Shown one piece after another: positions 23,905-31,949 of a stretch of 32,559 nt of DNA. A model generated the notes under the pieces. The model did not search any database, was not told the origin of the DNA, and was given only the letters and a program-made list of their open reading frames with translations. The first letter of the stretch is position 1; the number at the start of each line of letters is the position of its first letter. A program made the translations under genes and the position numbers. The stretch comes from Thermotogaceae bacterium (lineage in GTDB: Bacteria > Thermotogota > Thermotogae > MWEM01), in assembly GCA_030445775.1 (NCBI GenBank), contig JASUTC010000015.1, positions 1 to 32,559 on the forward strand, written 5' to 3'.

Positions 23905-26376
23905 ATGAAAGAATTTATTCCGGCAGACTTTGAAAAAAAATGGCAAGAGGTCTGGGAAAAAAAGGAGATTTACAAATGCAGCAACGAATCGGACAAACCC
24001 AACTATTACGCTTTGGTGATGTTCCCTTACCCCTCCGGTACCTTGCATGTTGGACATGTTAAGAATTACGTTATCGGAGATGTTATAGCAAGGTATAAGC
24101 GTTTGAAGGGGTTCAATGTTTTGCATCCCATGGGGTTCGATGCCTTTGGTTTGCCTGCTGAAAACGCTGCCATTGAAAAGAGTGTACCTCCTGAAAAATG
24201 GACGCATAAAAATATAGATATCATCGTATCACAATTAAAAATGCTGTCAATCAGCTATGATTGGTCCAGAAGAATTCAAACCTGTACTCCTGATTATTAT
24301 AAATGGACACAGTATCTCTTTTTAAAATTTTACGAAAAGGGATTGGCCTACAAAAAAGAAGCGGCTGTCAACTGGTGCCCCAAATGCAACACCGTTCTCG
24401 CCAATGAACAAGTAGTGGATGGTGATTGCGAAAGATGTGGCACCCAAGTTGAACTCAAACAGCTGGAACAATGGTTCTTCAAGATCACGGATTATGCCGA
24501 AAGACTCCTTACCGATCTGGATAAATTAGACGAATGGCCTGAACATGTGAAAACCATGCAAAGAAATTGGATCGGAAAAAGTAAAGGGGCTCAGGTAGGA
24601 TTTGAAATAGCGGGCAAAGACATGAAGATCGATGTCTACACCACACGACCCGATACACTTTGGGGCGTCACCTTTATGGCACTGGCACCGGAATCCCCCC
24701 TGCTTGACGAATTAACACATCCGGAGAAGGTTGATGAAGTCAAACAGTTCAAAGAAAAGGTTACCAAAGAAGACCGATTCCTGAGAACCTCTGAAGAATA
24801 TGAAAAAGAAGGCGTGTTTTTGGGAACCTATGCTATAAACCCTGTAAATGGGGAAAAGATTCCTATTTACGTGGCAAATTATATCCTTATGGAATACGGA
24901 ACTGGAGCAATCATGGCCGTTCCCGCTCATGATACAAGAGACTTTGAATTTGCAAAAAAATACAACATCCCCATCAGGGTGGTCATCGATAACGAAGACG
25001 AAAGCCTGTTGGGGCAAGAACTGAAAGCCCCTTACATCCAACCTGGAGTGATGGTTAACTCCGGACCGTTTTCCGGCATGAAGAGTGCCCAAGCCCTTCC
25101 AAAGGTTATCGAATGGGTAAAAGACAATGGCATGGGAGAAGGATCCACACAATATAAACTTCGCGATTGGCTCATTTCCAGACAACGTTATTGGGGCGCA
25201 CCGATTCCCATTGTCTACTGTGAAAAATGCGGGATGGTCCCTGTCAATGAAGAAGACCTTCCGGTAAAATTGCCGTTGGATGTTAAATTTGATCCTTCGG
25301 GAAAATCACCCTTGACATCGGATGAGCGCTTTCTCAATACCACCTGTCCCAAATGTTCCGGACCGGCTCGAAGAGAAGTGGATACCATGGACACCTTTGT
25401 GGACAGTTCCTGGTACTATCTGAGATTCATCAATCCGAGAATGGAAGACAAGCCATTTTCCACTGAAGATGTGAACAAATGGCTCCCCGTTAATCAATAT
25501 ATCGGGGGTGTGGAACACGCCATCCTCCATCTGCTCTATTCCCGATTTGTGACAAAAGTCCTTTACGATCTTGACATGGTTGGATTCGAAGAACCCTTTA
25601 AAAACCTGTTCACACAGGGGATGATTTATAAAGACGGCCATAAGATGTCCAAATCTAAAGGCAACGTGGTATCGCCTGAAAAGATGATTGCCGATTACGG
25701 AGCGGATACCCTGAGAATGTACACCCTGTTCATGGGACCACCTGAAAAGGATACCGAGTGGAATGATAAGGGAATCGAAGGGGTTTATCGGTTCCTGAAA
25801 AGGGTATGGTCTTCCGCTATGACCATTATTCCTCATTTGGAAGATTCAACAGAAGGCGGTATTTTGGCAAAGCCCGAAAAAGACCTGAGAAGAAAACTGC
25901 ATCAGATGATCGAAAAGATCACCAAAGACATCGAACTGGATTTCCATTTCAACACCGCCATCAGCGGAATGATGGAGCTGACCAACGAGCTTCATGATTA
26001 CACAACAAACATTGCACGGGAAAAATGGAACAAGCCCCTTTTAAGAGAAGTGCTTGAAAAGCTACTAATATTAATCTCACCATTCGCCCCGCATATGGCG
26101 GAAGAACTCTGGCATGAACTGGGTAATGAAACGCTCATCGTGGAACAGACATGGCCGGAAGTTGACAGAGCAGCGCTAAAAGTGGATGAAGTTCAAATTG
26201 TCGTGCAAGTCAACGGCAAAATCCGTGATAAATTTATGATATCAGCCGGTCTTTCAAAAGAAGAAACGGAAAAGGTCGCTTTTGAAAGAGAAAGAATCGC
26301 GGATTTAACGAAAGATAAAACTATAAAGAAAGTTATTGTCGTTCCAAATAAAATTGTGAATATTGTTGCCGTGTAG
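23905..26376 (+). CDS. leuS: Leucyl-tRNA synthetase LeuS
   Basis: Class I synthetase charging tRNA-Leu. The HIGH-type motif is HVGH (about residue 46, in PYPSGTLHVGHVKNY) and KMSKSKGNVV lies near 579. A zinc-type cluster of cysteines (WCPKCN and CERCG) sits at about 155-180. The CP1 editing domain has TTRPDTLWGVTF and the GTGAIMAVPAHDTRDFEFA block. A second cysteine group (CEKCG, CPKCSG) follows. SPFAPHMAEELW marks the anticodon-binding helices. 823 aa is normal for bacteria. GGAGGTG precedes the ATG. The leader is only about 50 bases, too short for a T-box. A hairpin terminator lies 20 bases after the stop. Confidence 0.97.
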   Translation: MKEFIPADFEKKWQEVWEKKEIYKCSNESDKPNYYALVMFPYPSGTLHVGHVKNYVIGDVIARYKRLKGFNVLHPMGFDAFGLPAENAAIEKSVPPEKWTHKNIDIIVSQLKMLSISYDWSRRIQTCTPDYYKWTQYLFLKFYEKGLAYKKEAAVNWCPKCNTVLANEQVVDGDCERCGTQVELKQLEQWFFKITDYAERLLTDLDKLDEWPEHVKTMQRNWIGKSKGAQVGFEIAGKDMKIDVYTTRPDTLWGVTFMALAPESPLLDELTHPEKVDEVKQFKEKVTKEDRFLRTSEEYEKEGVFLGTYAINPVNGEKIPIYVANYILMEYGTGAIMAVPAHDTRDFEFAKKYNIPIRVVIDNEDESLLGQELKAPYIQPGVMVNSGPFSGMKSAQALPKVIEWVKDNGMGEGSTQYKLRDWLISRQRYWGAPIPIVYCEKCGMVPVNEEDLPVKLPLDVKFDPSGKSPLTSDERFLNTTCPKCSGPARREVDTMDTFVDSSWYYLRFINPRMEDKPFSTEDVNKWLPVNQYIGGVEHAILHLLYSRFVTKVLYDLDMVGFEEPFKNLFTQGMIYKDGHKMSKSKGNVVSPEKMIADYGADTLRMYTLFMGPPEKDTEWNDKGIEGVYRFLKRVWSSAMTIIPHLEDSTEGGILAKPEKDLRRKLHQMIEKITKDIELDFHFNTAISGMMELTNELHDYTTNIAREKWNKPLLREVLEKLLILISPFAPHMAEELWHELGNETLIVEQTWPEVDRAALKVDEVQIVVQVNGKIRDKFMISAGLSKEETEKVAFERERIADLTKDKTIKKVIVVPNKIVNIVAV

Positions 26377-26396
26377 CCCATTTACTTATAATCATT

Positions 26397-26425
26397 AAAA
26401 AAGGGCCGCAAATTGGCCCTTTTTT
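26397..26425. terminator. Bidirectional intrinsic terminator between leuS and pgcA
   Basis: AAAAAAGGGCC and GGCCCTTTTTT pair around a 7-base loop. A T run follows the stem on the plus strand and, by symmetry of the A run, on the minus strand, so it can end both convergent transcripts. The pgcA stop is immediately adjacent. Confidence 0.9.
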
Positions 26426-28123
26426 TTATTCAATTTTATCTAAAATCTTTCTGATATCCGCTTGTATAGCCTCGGCCTTTTTATCTGATTCAACTTTAGT
26501 AGCACCATTTGTATACACATAAACCTTGATCTTGGGTTCTGTTCCGGAGGGTCTCACAGCAAACCAGGAGCCGTCATCCAATGTGTATTTCAAGGCGTTG
26601 GTCTTTCCCACATCAATCTTATCCTGAGTTAAAAAGTCAATTACATCCACAACCTGTTTCCCGGCAACCTCTTTTGGGGGATTCTCTCTGACATGGACCA
26701 TCATCCGTTTGATCCTTTCCTTTCCTTCTATTCCCTCCAATACAAGTGAAAATGGTCCCTCGGATGTGTAACCCACTTCCTGGTAAATGTCTTCAAGGAC
26801 ATCCAACAGGCTCTTGCCTTTTGTTTGATAATAACCGGCAGCTTCAGCCAGTAACATAGAAGAAATAACCGCATCCTTGTCTCGGACAAATGTCCCGTAT
26901 ACATACCCGATGCTCTCTTCATAACCAAAAAGAAAGCTGTATTCTCCGGACTTTTCAAATTCATTTTCCTTCCCGCAGATATTTTTAAACCCTGTCAAGG
27001 CTTCCACCGTTTTAACGTTGTATTGCTTGGCGATTTTCTCACCCAAATCTCCAGTCACGATGGACTTGACGATCACACCATTCTCGGGGATTTGTCCCTT
27101 TTCGTCCAAAGCCTCCAAGATATATTTTATCAAAATCGCTCCGGTTTGGTTACCGTTGAGAGAGACGTATTCGCTTCCGTTATAAACCATAACTGCCAGA
27201 CGATCGCAGTCGGGATCAGTGGCGATGAGAATATCGGCATTTACTTTTTTACCAAGTAAAATAGAGTATTCAAAGGCTCTGACATCCTCGGGGTTTGGGT
27301 AATCAATGGTAGGAAAATTCGGATCGGGATTTTCCTGTTCTTGAACCACATGAACATTTTCAAACCCCCTTTCCCTCAAAACTCTTCTAACCGGAATATT
27401 TCCTGTCCCGTTCAGGGGCGTGTAAACGATGACGATATCTTTATTGACCTCTTCATCCCTCAGGCTAAGGGATTTGACTCTGCCTATATATTCATTGTCT
27501 ATACCTTTGCCTATATAAATCAACAATTCATTGTCTATTGCCTTTCGCTCATCCATAACGGTAATGTCTGAGAAGTTCTTAATATCCTTTATCTTTTCCT
27601 GTATGGGAAAGGCAATATCATCAAGAATCTGAGACCCCTCTTCCCAATACACCTTGTAACCGTTGTAATCCTTGGGATTATGACTGGCCGTTACCATGAT
27701 TCCGGATATACAGTTCAAGTACCTCACGGCAAAAGAAAGTTCCGGCGTAGGCTTGAGAGAATCAAACAAATAGGCTTTAATGCCATTTTGTGCCAGTACG
27801 AGAGCTGCAGTTTTTGCAAAAACATCCGAAAAATGTCTGTTATCATGGGCAATAGCAACCCCCCGTTGCATCTCTTCTTTTCCATGATCTTTAATGACTT
27901 CAGCCAATCCTTGCGTTGCACGCATGATGATGTATTTGTTCATGCGATTGGTTCCCGCACCTATTTTTCCACGCAAACCGGCAGTTCCGAAATTCAGTTC
28001 CGAGTAAAACCGATCTTTAATTTCTTCTTCATTTCCTTTGATTGCCTCAAGCTCTTTCGTTGTTGATTCATCAAAAAAATCGTTTTCAAGCCATTCTTTG
28101 TATTTCTCCATATAATTTGACAT
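26426..28123 (-). CDS. pgcA: Alpha-phosphoglucomutase / phosphomannomutase-family enzyme (PgcA-like)
   Basis: Interconverts glucose-1-phosphate and glucose-6-phosphate (possibly also mannose phosphates). The phosphoserine loop is TASHNPKDYNGYK (S147), the metal loop ATDPDCDRLA, the sugar-binding loop GYEESIGY and the phosphate-binding loop RPSGTEPKIKVY. 565 aa and an N-terminal extension with FGTAGLRGKIGAG fit the longer Firmicutes PgcA type rather than short ManB/GlmM. GAGGAGGG precedes the ATG. Shares a bidirectional terminator with leuS. With glgX in the window it may serve glycogen turnover. Glucose versus mannose specificity cannot be read from sequence. Confidence 0.92.
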   Translation of the reverse strand: MSNYMEKYKEWLENDFFDESTTKELEAIKGNEEEIKDRFYSELNFGTAGLRGKIGAGTNRMNKYIIMRATQGLAEVIKDHGKEEMQRGVAIAHDNRHFSDVFAKTAALVLAQNGIKAYLFDSLKPTPELSFAVRYLNCISGIMVTASHNPKDYNGYKVYWEEGSQILDDIAFPIQEKIKDIKNFSDITVMDERKAIDNELLIYIGKGIDNEYIGRVKSLSLRDEEVNKDIVIVYTPLNGTGNIPVRRVLRERGFENVHVVQEQENPDPNFPTIDYPNPEDVRAFEYSILLGKKVNADILIATDPDCDRLAVMVYNGSEYVSLNGNQTGAILIKYILEALDEKGQIPENGVIVKSIVTGDLGEKIAKQYNVKTVEALTGFKNICGKENEFEKSGEYSFLFGYEESIGYVYGTFVRDKDAVISSMLLAEAAGYYQTKGKSLLDVLEDIYQEVGYTSEGPFSLVLEGIEGKERIKRMMVHVRENPPKEVAGKQVVDVIDFLTQDKIDVGKTNALKYTLDDGSWFAVRPSGTEPKIKVYVYTNGATKVESDKKAEAIQADIRKILDKIE

Positions 28124-28224
28124 TAAATACCCTCCTCATAAATTTTTGATCTCTTTTATTATTATAAATGAATGAAATCACCATTTTCATTAGAGCTTTT
28201 TTATAGTAATGCCCTAGCTTCATA

Positions 28225-28230
28225 ATTATA
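28225..28230 (-). promoter_or_regulatory. Extended -10 promoter for pgcA
   Basis: The minus strand reads AATGGTATAATTATG: consensus TATAAT with a TGg extension. The -35 is poor. It would give a leader of roughly 95 bases before the pgcA ATG; I saw no strong riboswitch-like folding in it. Confidence 0.5.
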
Positions 28231-28412
28231 CCATTTTAACTCAGTTTCACTTTAACTGTCTCTCATTTATCACTTGTTTTTTCTTCATTTTTTGATGCAA
28301 TTTATTTCACAGTTCAAATTATTCTTTCTTTGAAGAACAATCAAATGTCATTCCTAAATAAAAAAATAATGGTTGTCTCCCTTCATAAAACAACTGGAAA
28401 GGTGTAGTGTGA

Positions 28413-28418
28413 TATACT
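28413..28418 (+). promoter_or_regulatory. Extended -10 promoter for the proline operon
   Basis: TGTGATATACT carries a TATACT -10 with the TGn extension, about 70 bases before the first gene. No convincing -35 is seen, so an activator may be needed, but no site can be named. Confidence 0.5.
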
Positions 28419-28488
28419 AATAAAAGGTGAAGACAAGATCATGAAAGCCACTAATATTGCGTTTCTCATAAGTTCAGGGGGTAGAACA

Positions 28489-28791
28489 ATGCGGATCAAA
28501 GAACATCCTATTTTGGAATTTGAAAGAGGTAAAAAGATCCAATTTACTTTTAATGGAAATGTGATTGAAGCCTATGAAGGTGAAACCATAGCAGCGGCCC
28601 TTCACGCTGCGGGCATTTGGCATTACAACAACAGCGATGTTTTGAAAAGGCCCAGAGGACTTTTTTGTGCCATCGGTCACTGTTCCTCCTGTTTGATGAC
28701 AGTGGATGGTGTCCCCAACACCAGAATTTGCGTCACAGATGCGGTAGATGGCATGGTCGTTAAATCCGAAAACCGGGGGGATGCCAAATGA
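28489..28791 (+). CDS. [2Fe-2S] ferredoxin-like subunit (HcnA / SoxA N-terminal-like)
   Basis: Small electron-transfer subunit of an amino-acid dehydrogenase complex. It resembles the N-terminal domain of heterotetrameric sarcosine oxidase alpha subunits and HcnA of hydrogen cyanide synthase. The cysteines CAIGHCSSC and the Cys in NTRICVT form a plant-type C-x4-C-x2-C-x12-C [2Fe-2S] motif. The track starts at 28441, but the ATG at 28489 has GGGGGT six bases upstream and removes a non-conserved leader, giving 100 aa. Overlaps the next gene by 4 bases (ATGA). Expected to bind the flavoprotein encoded downstream. Confidence 0.87.
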   Translation: MRIKEHPILEFERGKKIQFTFNGNVIEAYEGETIAAALHAAGIWHYNNSDVLKRPRGLFCAIGHCSSCLMTVDGVPNTRICVTDAVDGMVVKSENRGDAK

Positions 28792-30422
28792 TCCTTGAAT
28801 ACGATGCAGCAATCATTGGAGGCGGCCCGGCAGGTATATGCGCTGCCATTGCAGCCGGTAAAAATGGTTTGAAGACATTGCTCATAGAAGAAAGGGATTT
28901 TCTTGGCGGACAGCTGATTAAGCAAACCCATCGTTTTTTCGGTTCTGAAGAAGAGCACGCGGGAACCAGGGGAATTCATATCGCCGATGATTTAAAAGCG
29001 GAGTTGGTGGGCTTGTCCAATATCGATGTGATGACTTCCACAACTGCCCTTGGCTACTACGAAGACGGTATCCTTACAGCATTACACGATGAAAAGATGG
29101 TCAAAATAAAACCCAAATCCATGGTCCTTGCCACAGGAGCCTTTGAACGATTCCTGCCTTTTGAGAATAACGACTTACCCGGTATCTTCGGGGCGGGGGC
29201 TGTACAAACGTTGATGAACATATACGGTATCAAGCCGGCGGATAAGGTCTTGATGATCGGTTCGGGAAACATCGGCCTCATCGTTTCCTATCAGCTGATC
29301 CAGGCGGGTGTCCAGGTCATTGGGGTGGTGGAAGCCGCCTCCAAAATCGGCGGATATCTGGTGCACGCCTCCAAACTGAGAAGACTGGGTGTGCCCATTA
29401 TGACCCGACACACCATTAAAAAGGCCATCGGTACGGATAAAGTCCAAGGAGCCCTTTTATGCCAATTAGACGAAAACTGGCAGGAGATTGAAGGCTCTCA
29501 AAAACAGGTGGCTTGCGATGCCATTTGTCTGGCAGTTGGGCTGACCCCTTTGGCGGACATCCTGTCCCAGATGGGTTGTGAAACCACATTTATCGGAGAG
29601 TTGGGCGGAATCGTCCCCAAAAGAACGGCCGATTTGGAAACGACCAAACCGGGGGTGTTTGTTGCCGGAGATTTGGCGGGAATCGAAGAAGCCAGTGCCG
29701 CCATGCTGGAAGGAGAACTGGCCGGATTGAACGCCGTTAAATTTGTGACCGGTGATGAACGGGTCAACGAGAGAATTCACCACCTGAAAGGAGAACTGCA
29801 CGGACTCCGTGCCGGTCCGGTGGGTGAAAAGATTCGATACGGCCTGGCACAACTGTTTGAAGACTCGGTCATCACTTCGGAGAAGATCGACAGCCATGAA
29901 CACGATATCACACAGTTAGCCCATACCGGTATTCCGGCTTGGGAAAACATCGACGAGAAGATGCCGGATGAACAAAGAATGATCAAACCTTACGCTGTGA
30001 TTGAGTGTTTTCAGGAGATACCCTGTAATCCCTGTGTCTTCAGTTGCCCATTTGACGCGATTTATATTCCCAAGGAAGACATTAACCTTTCACCGGTCGT
30101 TAATTTTGACAAATGTACAGGATGTTTGTCGTGCATATCCGGATGTCCCGGATTGGCCATCTTCGTTGAACAGCGTAATCCGGAACAAGGAAAGGGAACC
30201 GTTTCCATTCCCTTCGAGATGTTGAACAGACCCCAAAAAGGCGATGTGGTTGACCTTTTGGCCAGAGATGGGCATAAATTAGGAACCGGTATTGTCACAA
30301 GAATCCTTTACGGACAAAAGCAGGATAAAACAGCAGTGATCACCGTTGAAACAGACATAGAGTTGGTGAACAAGGTACGAAATATACAGCTACAAGGAAC
30401 TGACAAAAAGGGGGTGATGTAG
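28788..30422 (+). CDS. FAD/NAD(P)-dependent oxidoreductase alpha subunit with two fused [4Fe-4S] motifs
   Basis: Flavoprotein of the HcnB/SoxA/dye-linked proline dehydrogenase alpha type, probably the electron-accepting (NADH-dehydrogenase-like) half of the complex. The N-terminal FAD site is AAIIGGGPAGICAAIAAG; a second dinucleotide fold is VLMIGSGNIGLIVSYQL; GVFVAGDLAGIEEASAAMLEGELAG closes the FAD site. Unlike plain HcnB, it has a ferredoxin insert at about 405-465. One half is C-x5-C-x2-C-x3-CP (ECFQEIPCNPCVFSCP); the other is the canonical C-x2-C-x2-C-x3-CP (DKCTGCLSCISGCP). Two [4Fe-4S] clusters are therefore likely. 544 aa is longer than the usual roughly 460-490. Overlaps the gene before it by 4 bases and abuts the next. 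More GC-rich than the genes to the left. Confidence 0.9.
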   Translation: MILEYDAAIIGGGPAGICAAIAAGKNGLKTLLIEERDFLGGQLIKQTHRFFGSEEEHAGTRGIHIADDLKAELVGLSNIDVMTSTTALGYYEDGILTALHDEKMVKIKPKSMVLATGAFERFLPFENNDLPGIFGAGAVQTLMNIYGIKPADKVLMIGSGNIGLIVSYQLIQAGVQVIGVVEAASKIGGYLVHASKLRRLGVPIMTRHTIKKAIGTDKVQGALLCQLDENWQEIEGSQKQVACDAICLAVGLTPLADILSQMGCETTFIGELGGIVPKRTADLETTKPGVFVAGDLAGIEEASAAMLEGELAGLNAVKFVTGDERVNERIHHLKGELHGLRAGPVGEKIRYGLAQLFEDSVITSEKIDSHEHDITQLAHTGIPAWENIDEKMPDEQRMIKPYAVIECFQEIPCNPCVFSCPFDAIYIPKEDINLSPVVNFDKCTGCLSCISGCPGLAIFVEQRNPEQGKGTVSIPFEMLNRPQKGDVVDLLARDGHKLGTGIVTRILYGQKQDKTAVITVETDIELVNKVRNIQLQGTDKKGVM

Positions 30423-30701
30423 ATGAGAGAAGACGATATCATCATCTGCCGCTGTGAAGATGTCACGCTGGGAACCATCAGAGAATTGATCCGCCAGGGA
30501 TACACCACCCTGGAAGAAATCAAGCGGATTGCCCGCTGCGGAATGGGACCCTGTCAGGGAAAGACCTGCACACCCTTAATCGCCAGAGAAATTGCGGCCA
30601 TCACCGGGAAAGACATACATGAAATCATGAAACAGAATCACCGACCCCCATTCGGCGGGATAACCTTTGAAGAGATTGTGAGTGGTAGAGATGAAGAATA
30701 A
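30423..30701 (+). CDS. BFD-like [2Fe-2S] subunit
   Basis: 92-aa protein built around a bacterioferredoxin-associated-ferredoxin-like domain: CRCEDVTLGTIRELI at the start and RCGMGPCQGKTCTPL in the middle supply the four cluster cysteines (CxC then CxxxxC). Such domains transfer electrons between the two flavoproteins in multi-subunit amino-acid dehydrogenases. They are often fused to the alpha subunit C terminus (as in HcnB) but here the domain is separate, as I recall for the Thermococcus PDH2 complex. GGGGGTGATGTAG before the ATG is the ribosome site. Its end overlaps the next gene. Confidence 0.88.
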   Translation: MREDDIIICRCEDVTLGTIRELIRQGYTTLEEIKRIARCGMGPCQGKTCTPLIAREIAAITGKDIHEIMKQNHRPPFGGITFEEIVSGRDEE

Positions 30702-31836
30702 AGCGGACATCGTCATCATCGGGGGAGGCATCATCGGTTGTGCGGTCGCCTTCAACCTGGCCAAAAAGGGCATGAAAGACATCGTTGTATTGGAAAAGGA
30801 ATTTCTCGCTTCCGGTGCCACCGGAAGATGTGGTGCCGGGGTCCGTCAGCAGTGGGGAACCAGGCAAAACTGTCTGCTGGCAAAGGAAAGCATGACCATT
30901 CTGGAGAACATCTCGGATTATCTGGAAGAAAAAGTGGACATTGAGTTGAAACAAAAGGGCTATTTGTTGCTGTCCTTCTCCGAAAAAGAGACGAAGCAGT
31001 TTGCCAAAAACTTGGAAGTACAGCACTCGCTGAACATTCCCTCAATGGCATTAACCCCACACCAGGCCCAAGAAATCGTTCCCATTTTGAACACTGAAAA
31101 AATACACAGCGCTGCCTTTTGCCCCACCGACGGACATGCCAACCCCTTTTTAACCACTGAGGCCTATGCCAAGGCAGCGAAAAAAAGAGGGGTGGAAATC
31201 TGTACCTTCACGCAGGCGACAGCCATCAAAATAGAAAACGGAAAGATCAAAGGCGTGCAAACGGATAAAGGCTTTATTGAAACGGAACGAGTTCTCAACG
31301 CAGCGGGGGGATGGGCATACGAAATAGGAGAGATGGCCGGCTTGAAACTACCGGTTTTCTCCGAAAGACATGAAATCCTGGTCACTGAAAAGGTGCCCCC
31401 CATGCTGGATCCCATGGTTATGTCATTCTCGTTTAACATCTACTGCCAGCAAACCCCAAACGGCAGTTTTGTCATGGGACACGGTCCGAAAAACGAAAAA
31501 CCCGGACATAATGTGAACAGCACCTGGCAGTTTCTGGAGGCGATGGCACAAAAGGTCACCTATTTACTCCCGGCCATCAAAAAAGTCCGAGTGGTTCGCC
31601 AATGGGCTGGCTCGTACAACATATCACCGGACAGACAACCCATTATTTGCGAATCCGAACAACTGCCCGGTTACTACATGGCTGTAGGCTTTTCCGGACA
31701 CGGCTTCATGCTGGGGCCTTCCATCGGCGTGTATCTGTCCGAACTGATTACGGGAGAGACCCCTTCATACGATGTGACACTTGATCTGGGGCGTTTTGCC
31801 CGCAACGAGATTATTGCAGAACCTTCGGTGGTTTAA
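30691..31836 (+). CDS. FAD-dependent amine/imino-acid dehydrogenase beta subunit (probable L-proline dehydrogenase)
   Basis: Substrate-oxidising flavoprotein of the DAO/DadA family (sarcosine oxidase beta, HcnC, dye-linked proline dehydrogenase beta). The N-terminal FAD site is DIVIIGGGIIGCAVAFNLAKKG, then LASGATGRCGAGVRQQWG, and the C-terminal block GYYMAVGFSGHGFMLGP. I prefer the ATG at 30691 (381 aa) to the GTG at 30682 because MKNKADIVIIGGG is the usual short lead-in. It overlaps the BFD gene by 11 bases. Substrate choice rests on context: the next gene is a P5C dehydrogenase, so L-proline (or hydroxyproline) is most likely. Sarcosine, D-amino acids or glycine cannot be excluded by sequence. 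Confidence 0.87.
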   Translation: MKNKADIVIIGGGIIGCAVAFNLAKKGMKDIVVLEKEFLASGATGRCGAGVRQQWGTRQNCLLAKESMTILENISDYLEEKVDIELKQKGYLLLSFSEKETKQFAKNLEVQHSLNIPSMALTPHQAQEIVPILNTEKIHSAAFCPTDGHANPFLTTEAYAKAAKKRGVEICTFTQATAIKIENGKIKGVQTDKGFIETERVLNAAGGWAYEIGEMAGLKLPVFSERHEILVTEKVPPMLDPMVMSFSFNIYCQQTPNGSFVMGHGPKNEKPGHNVNSTWQFLEAMAQKVTYLLPAIKKVRVVRQWAGSYNISPDRQPIICESEQLPGYYMAVGFSGHGFMLGPSIGVYLSELITGETPSYDVTLDLGRFARNEIIAEPSVV

Positions 31837-31949
31837 GAGAACGGGGCTGGGGGCTGGGGTTTAGAGTTTGGAAAAAATCACAATCCCAATTGCGGGAGGA
31901 CACAAGTTTTTTGCAGCCGAATCATATAATTTTTTAAGGAGGTTTTAAA
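31837..31949 (+). other. 113-base gap with a G-rich repeat before the P5CDH gene
   Basis: Contains GGGG-CT-GGGGG-CT-GGGG at 31843-31859 just after the dehydrogenase stop, then an AT-rich stretch and a strong AAGGAGG (31936-31942) for the next gene. No clear terminator or -35/-10 pair, so read-through from the upstream genes is the simplest view. Confidence 0.6.

Larger units (their letters stand above)
28124..28440. other. AT-rich divergent intergenic region (pgcA / proline operon)
   Basis: 317 bases without a gene. It holds the putative pgcA promoter on the minus strand and the putative promoter of the proline operon on the plus strand. The middle (about 28240-28400) is T-rich on the plus strand with no ORF, no strong hairpin and no recognisable operator. 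Confidence 0.7.

Noticed and set aside
24712-25836. Long minus-strand ORFs (157 and 176 aa) opposite leuS
   Set aside because: Shadows of a conserved coding frame, with no recognisable domains.
29466-29903. 145-aa minus-strand ORF opposite the alpha flavoprotein
   Set aside because: Shadow ORF caused by higher GC; overlaps clearly conserved FAD-binding sequence.
30682-30690. GTG start for the dehydrogenase beta subunit
   Set aside because: The ATG three codons later gives the usual short lead before the FAD motif; the choice is not certain.
31925-31930. TATAAT before the P5CDH gene as a promoter
   Set aside because: No -35, and transcription would start inside the ribosome-binding site.
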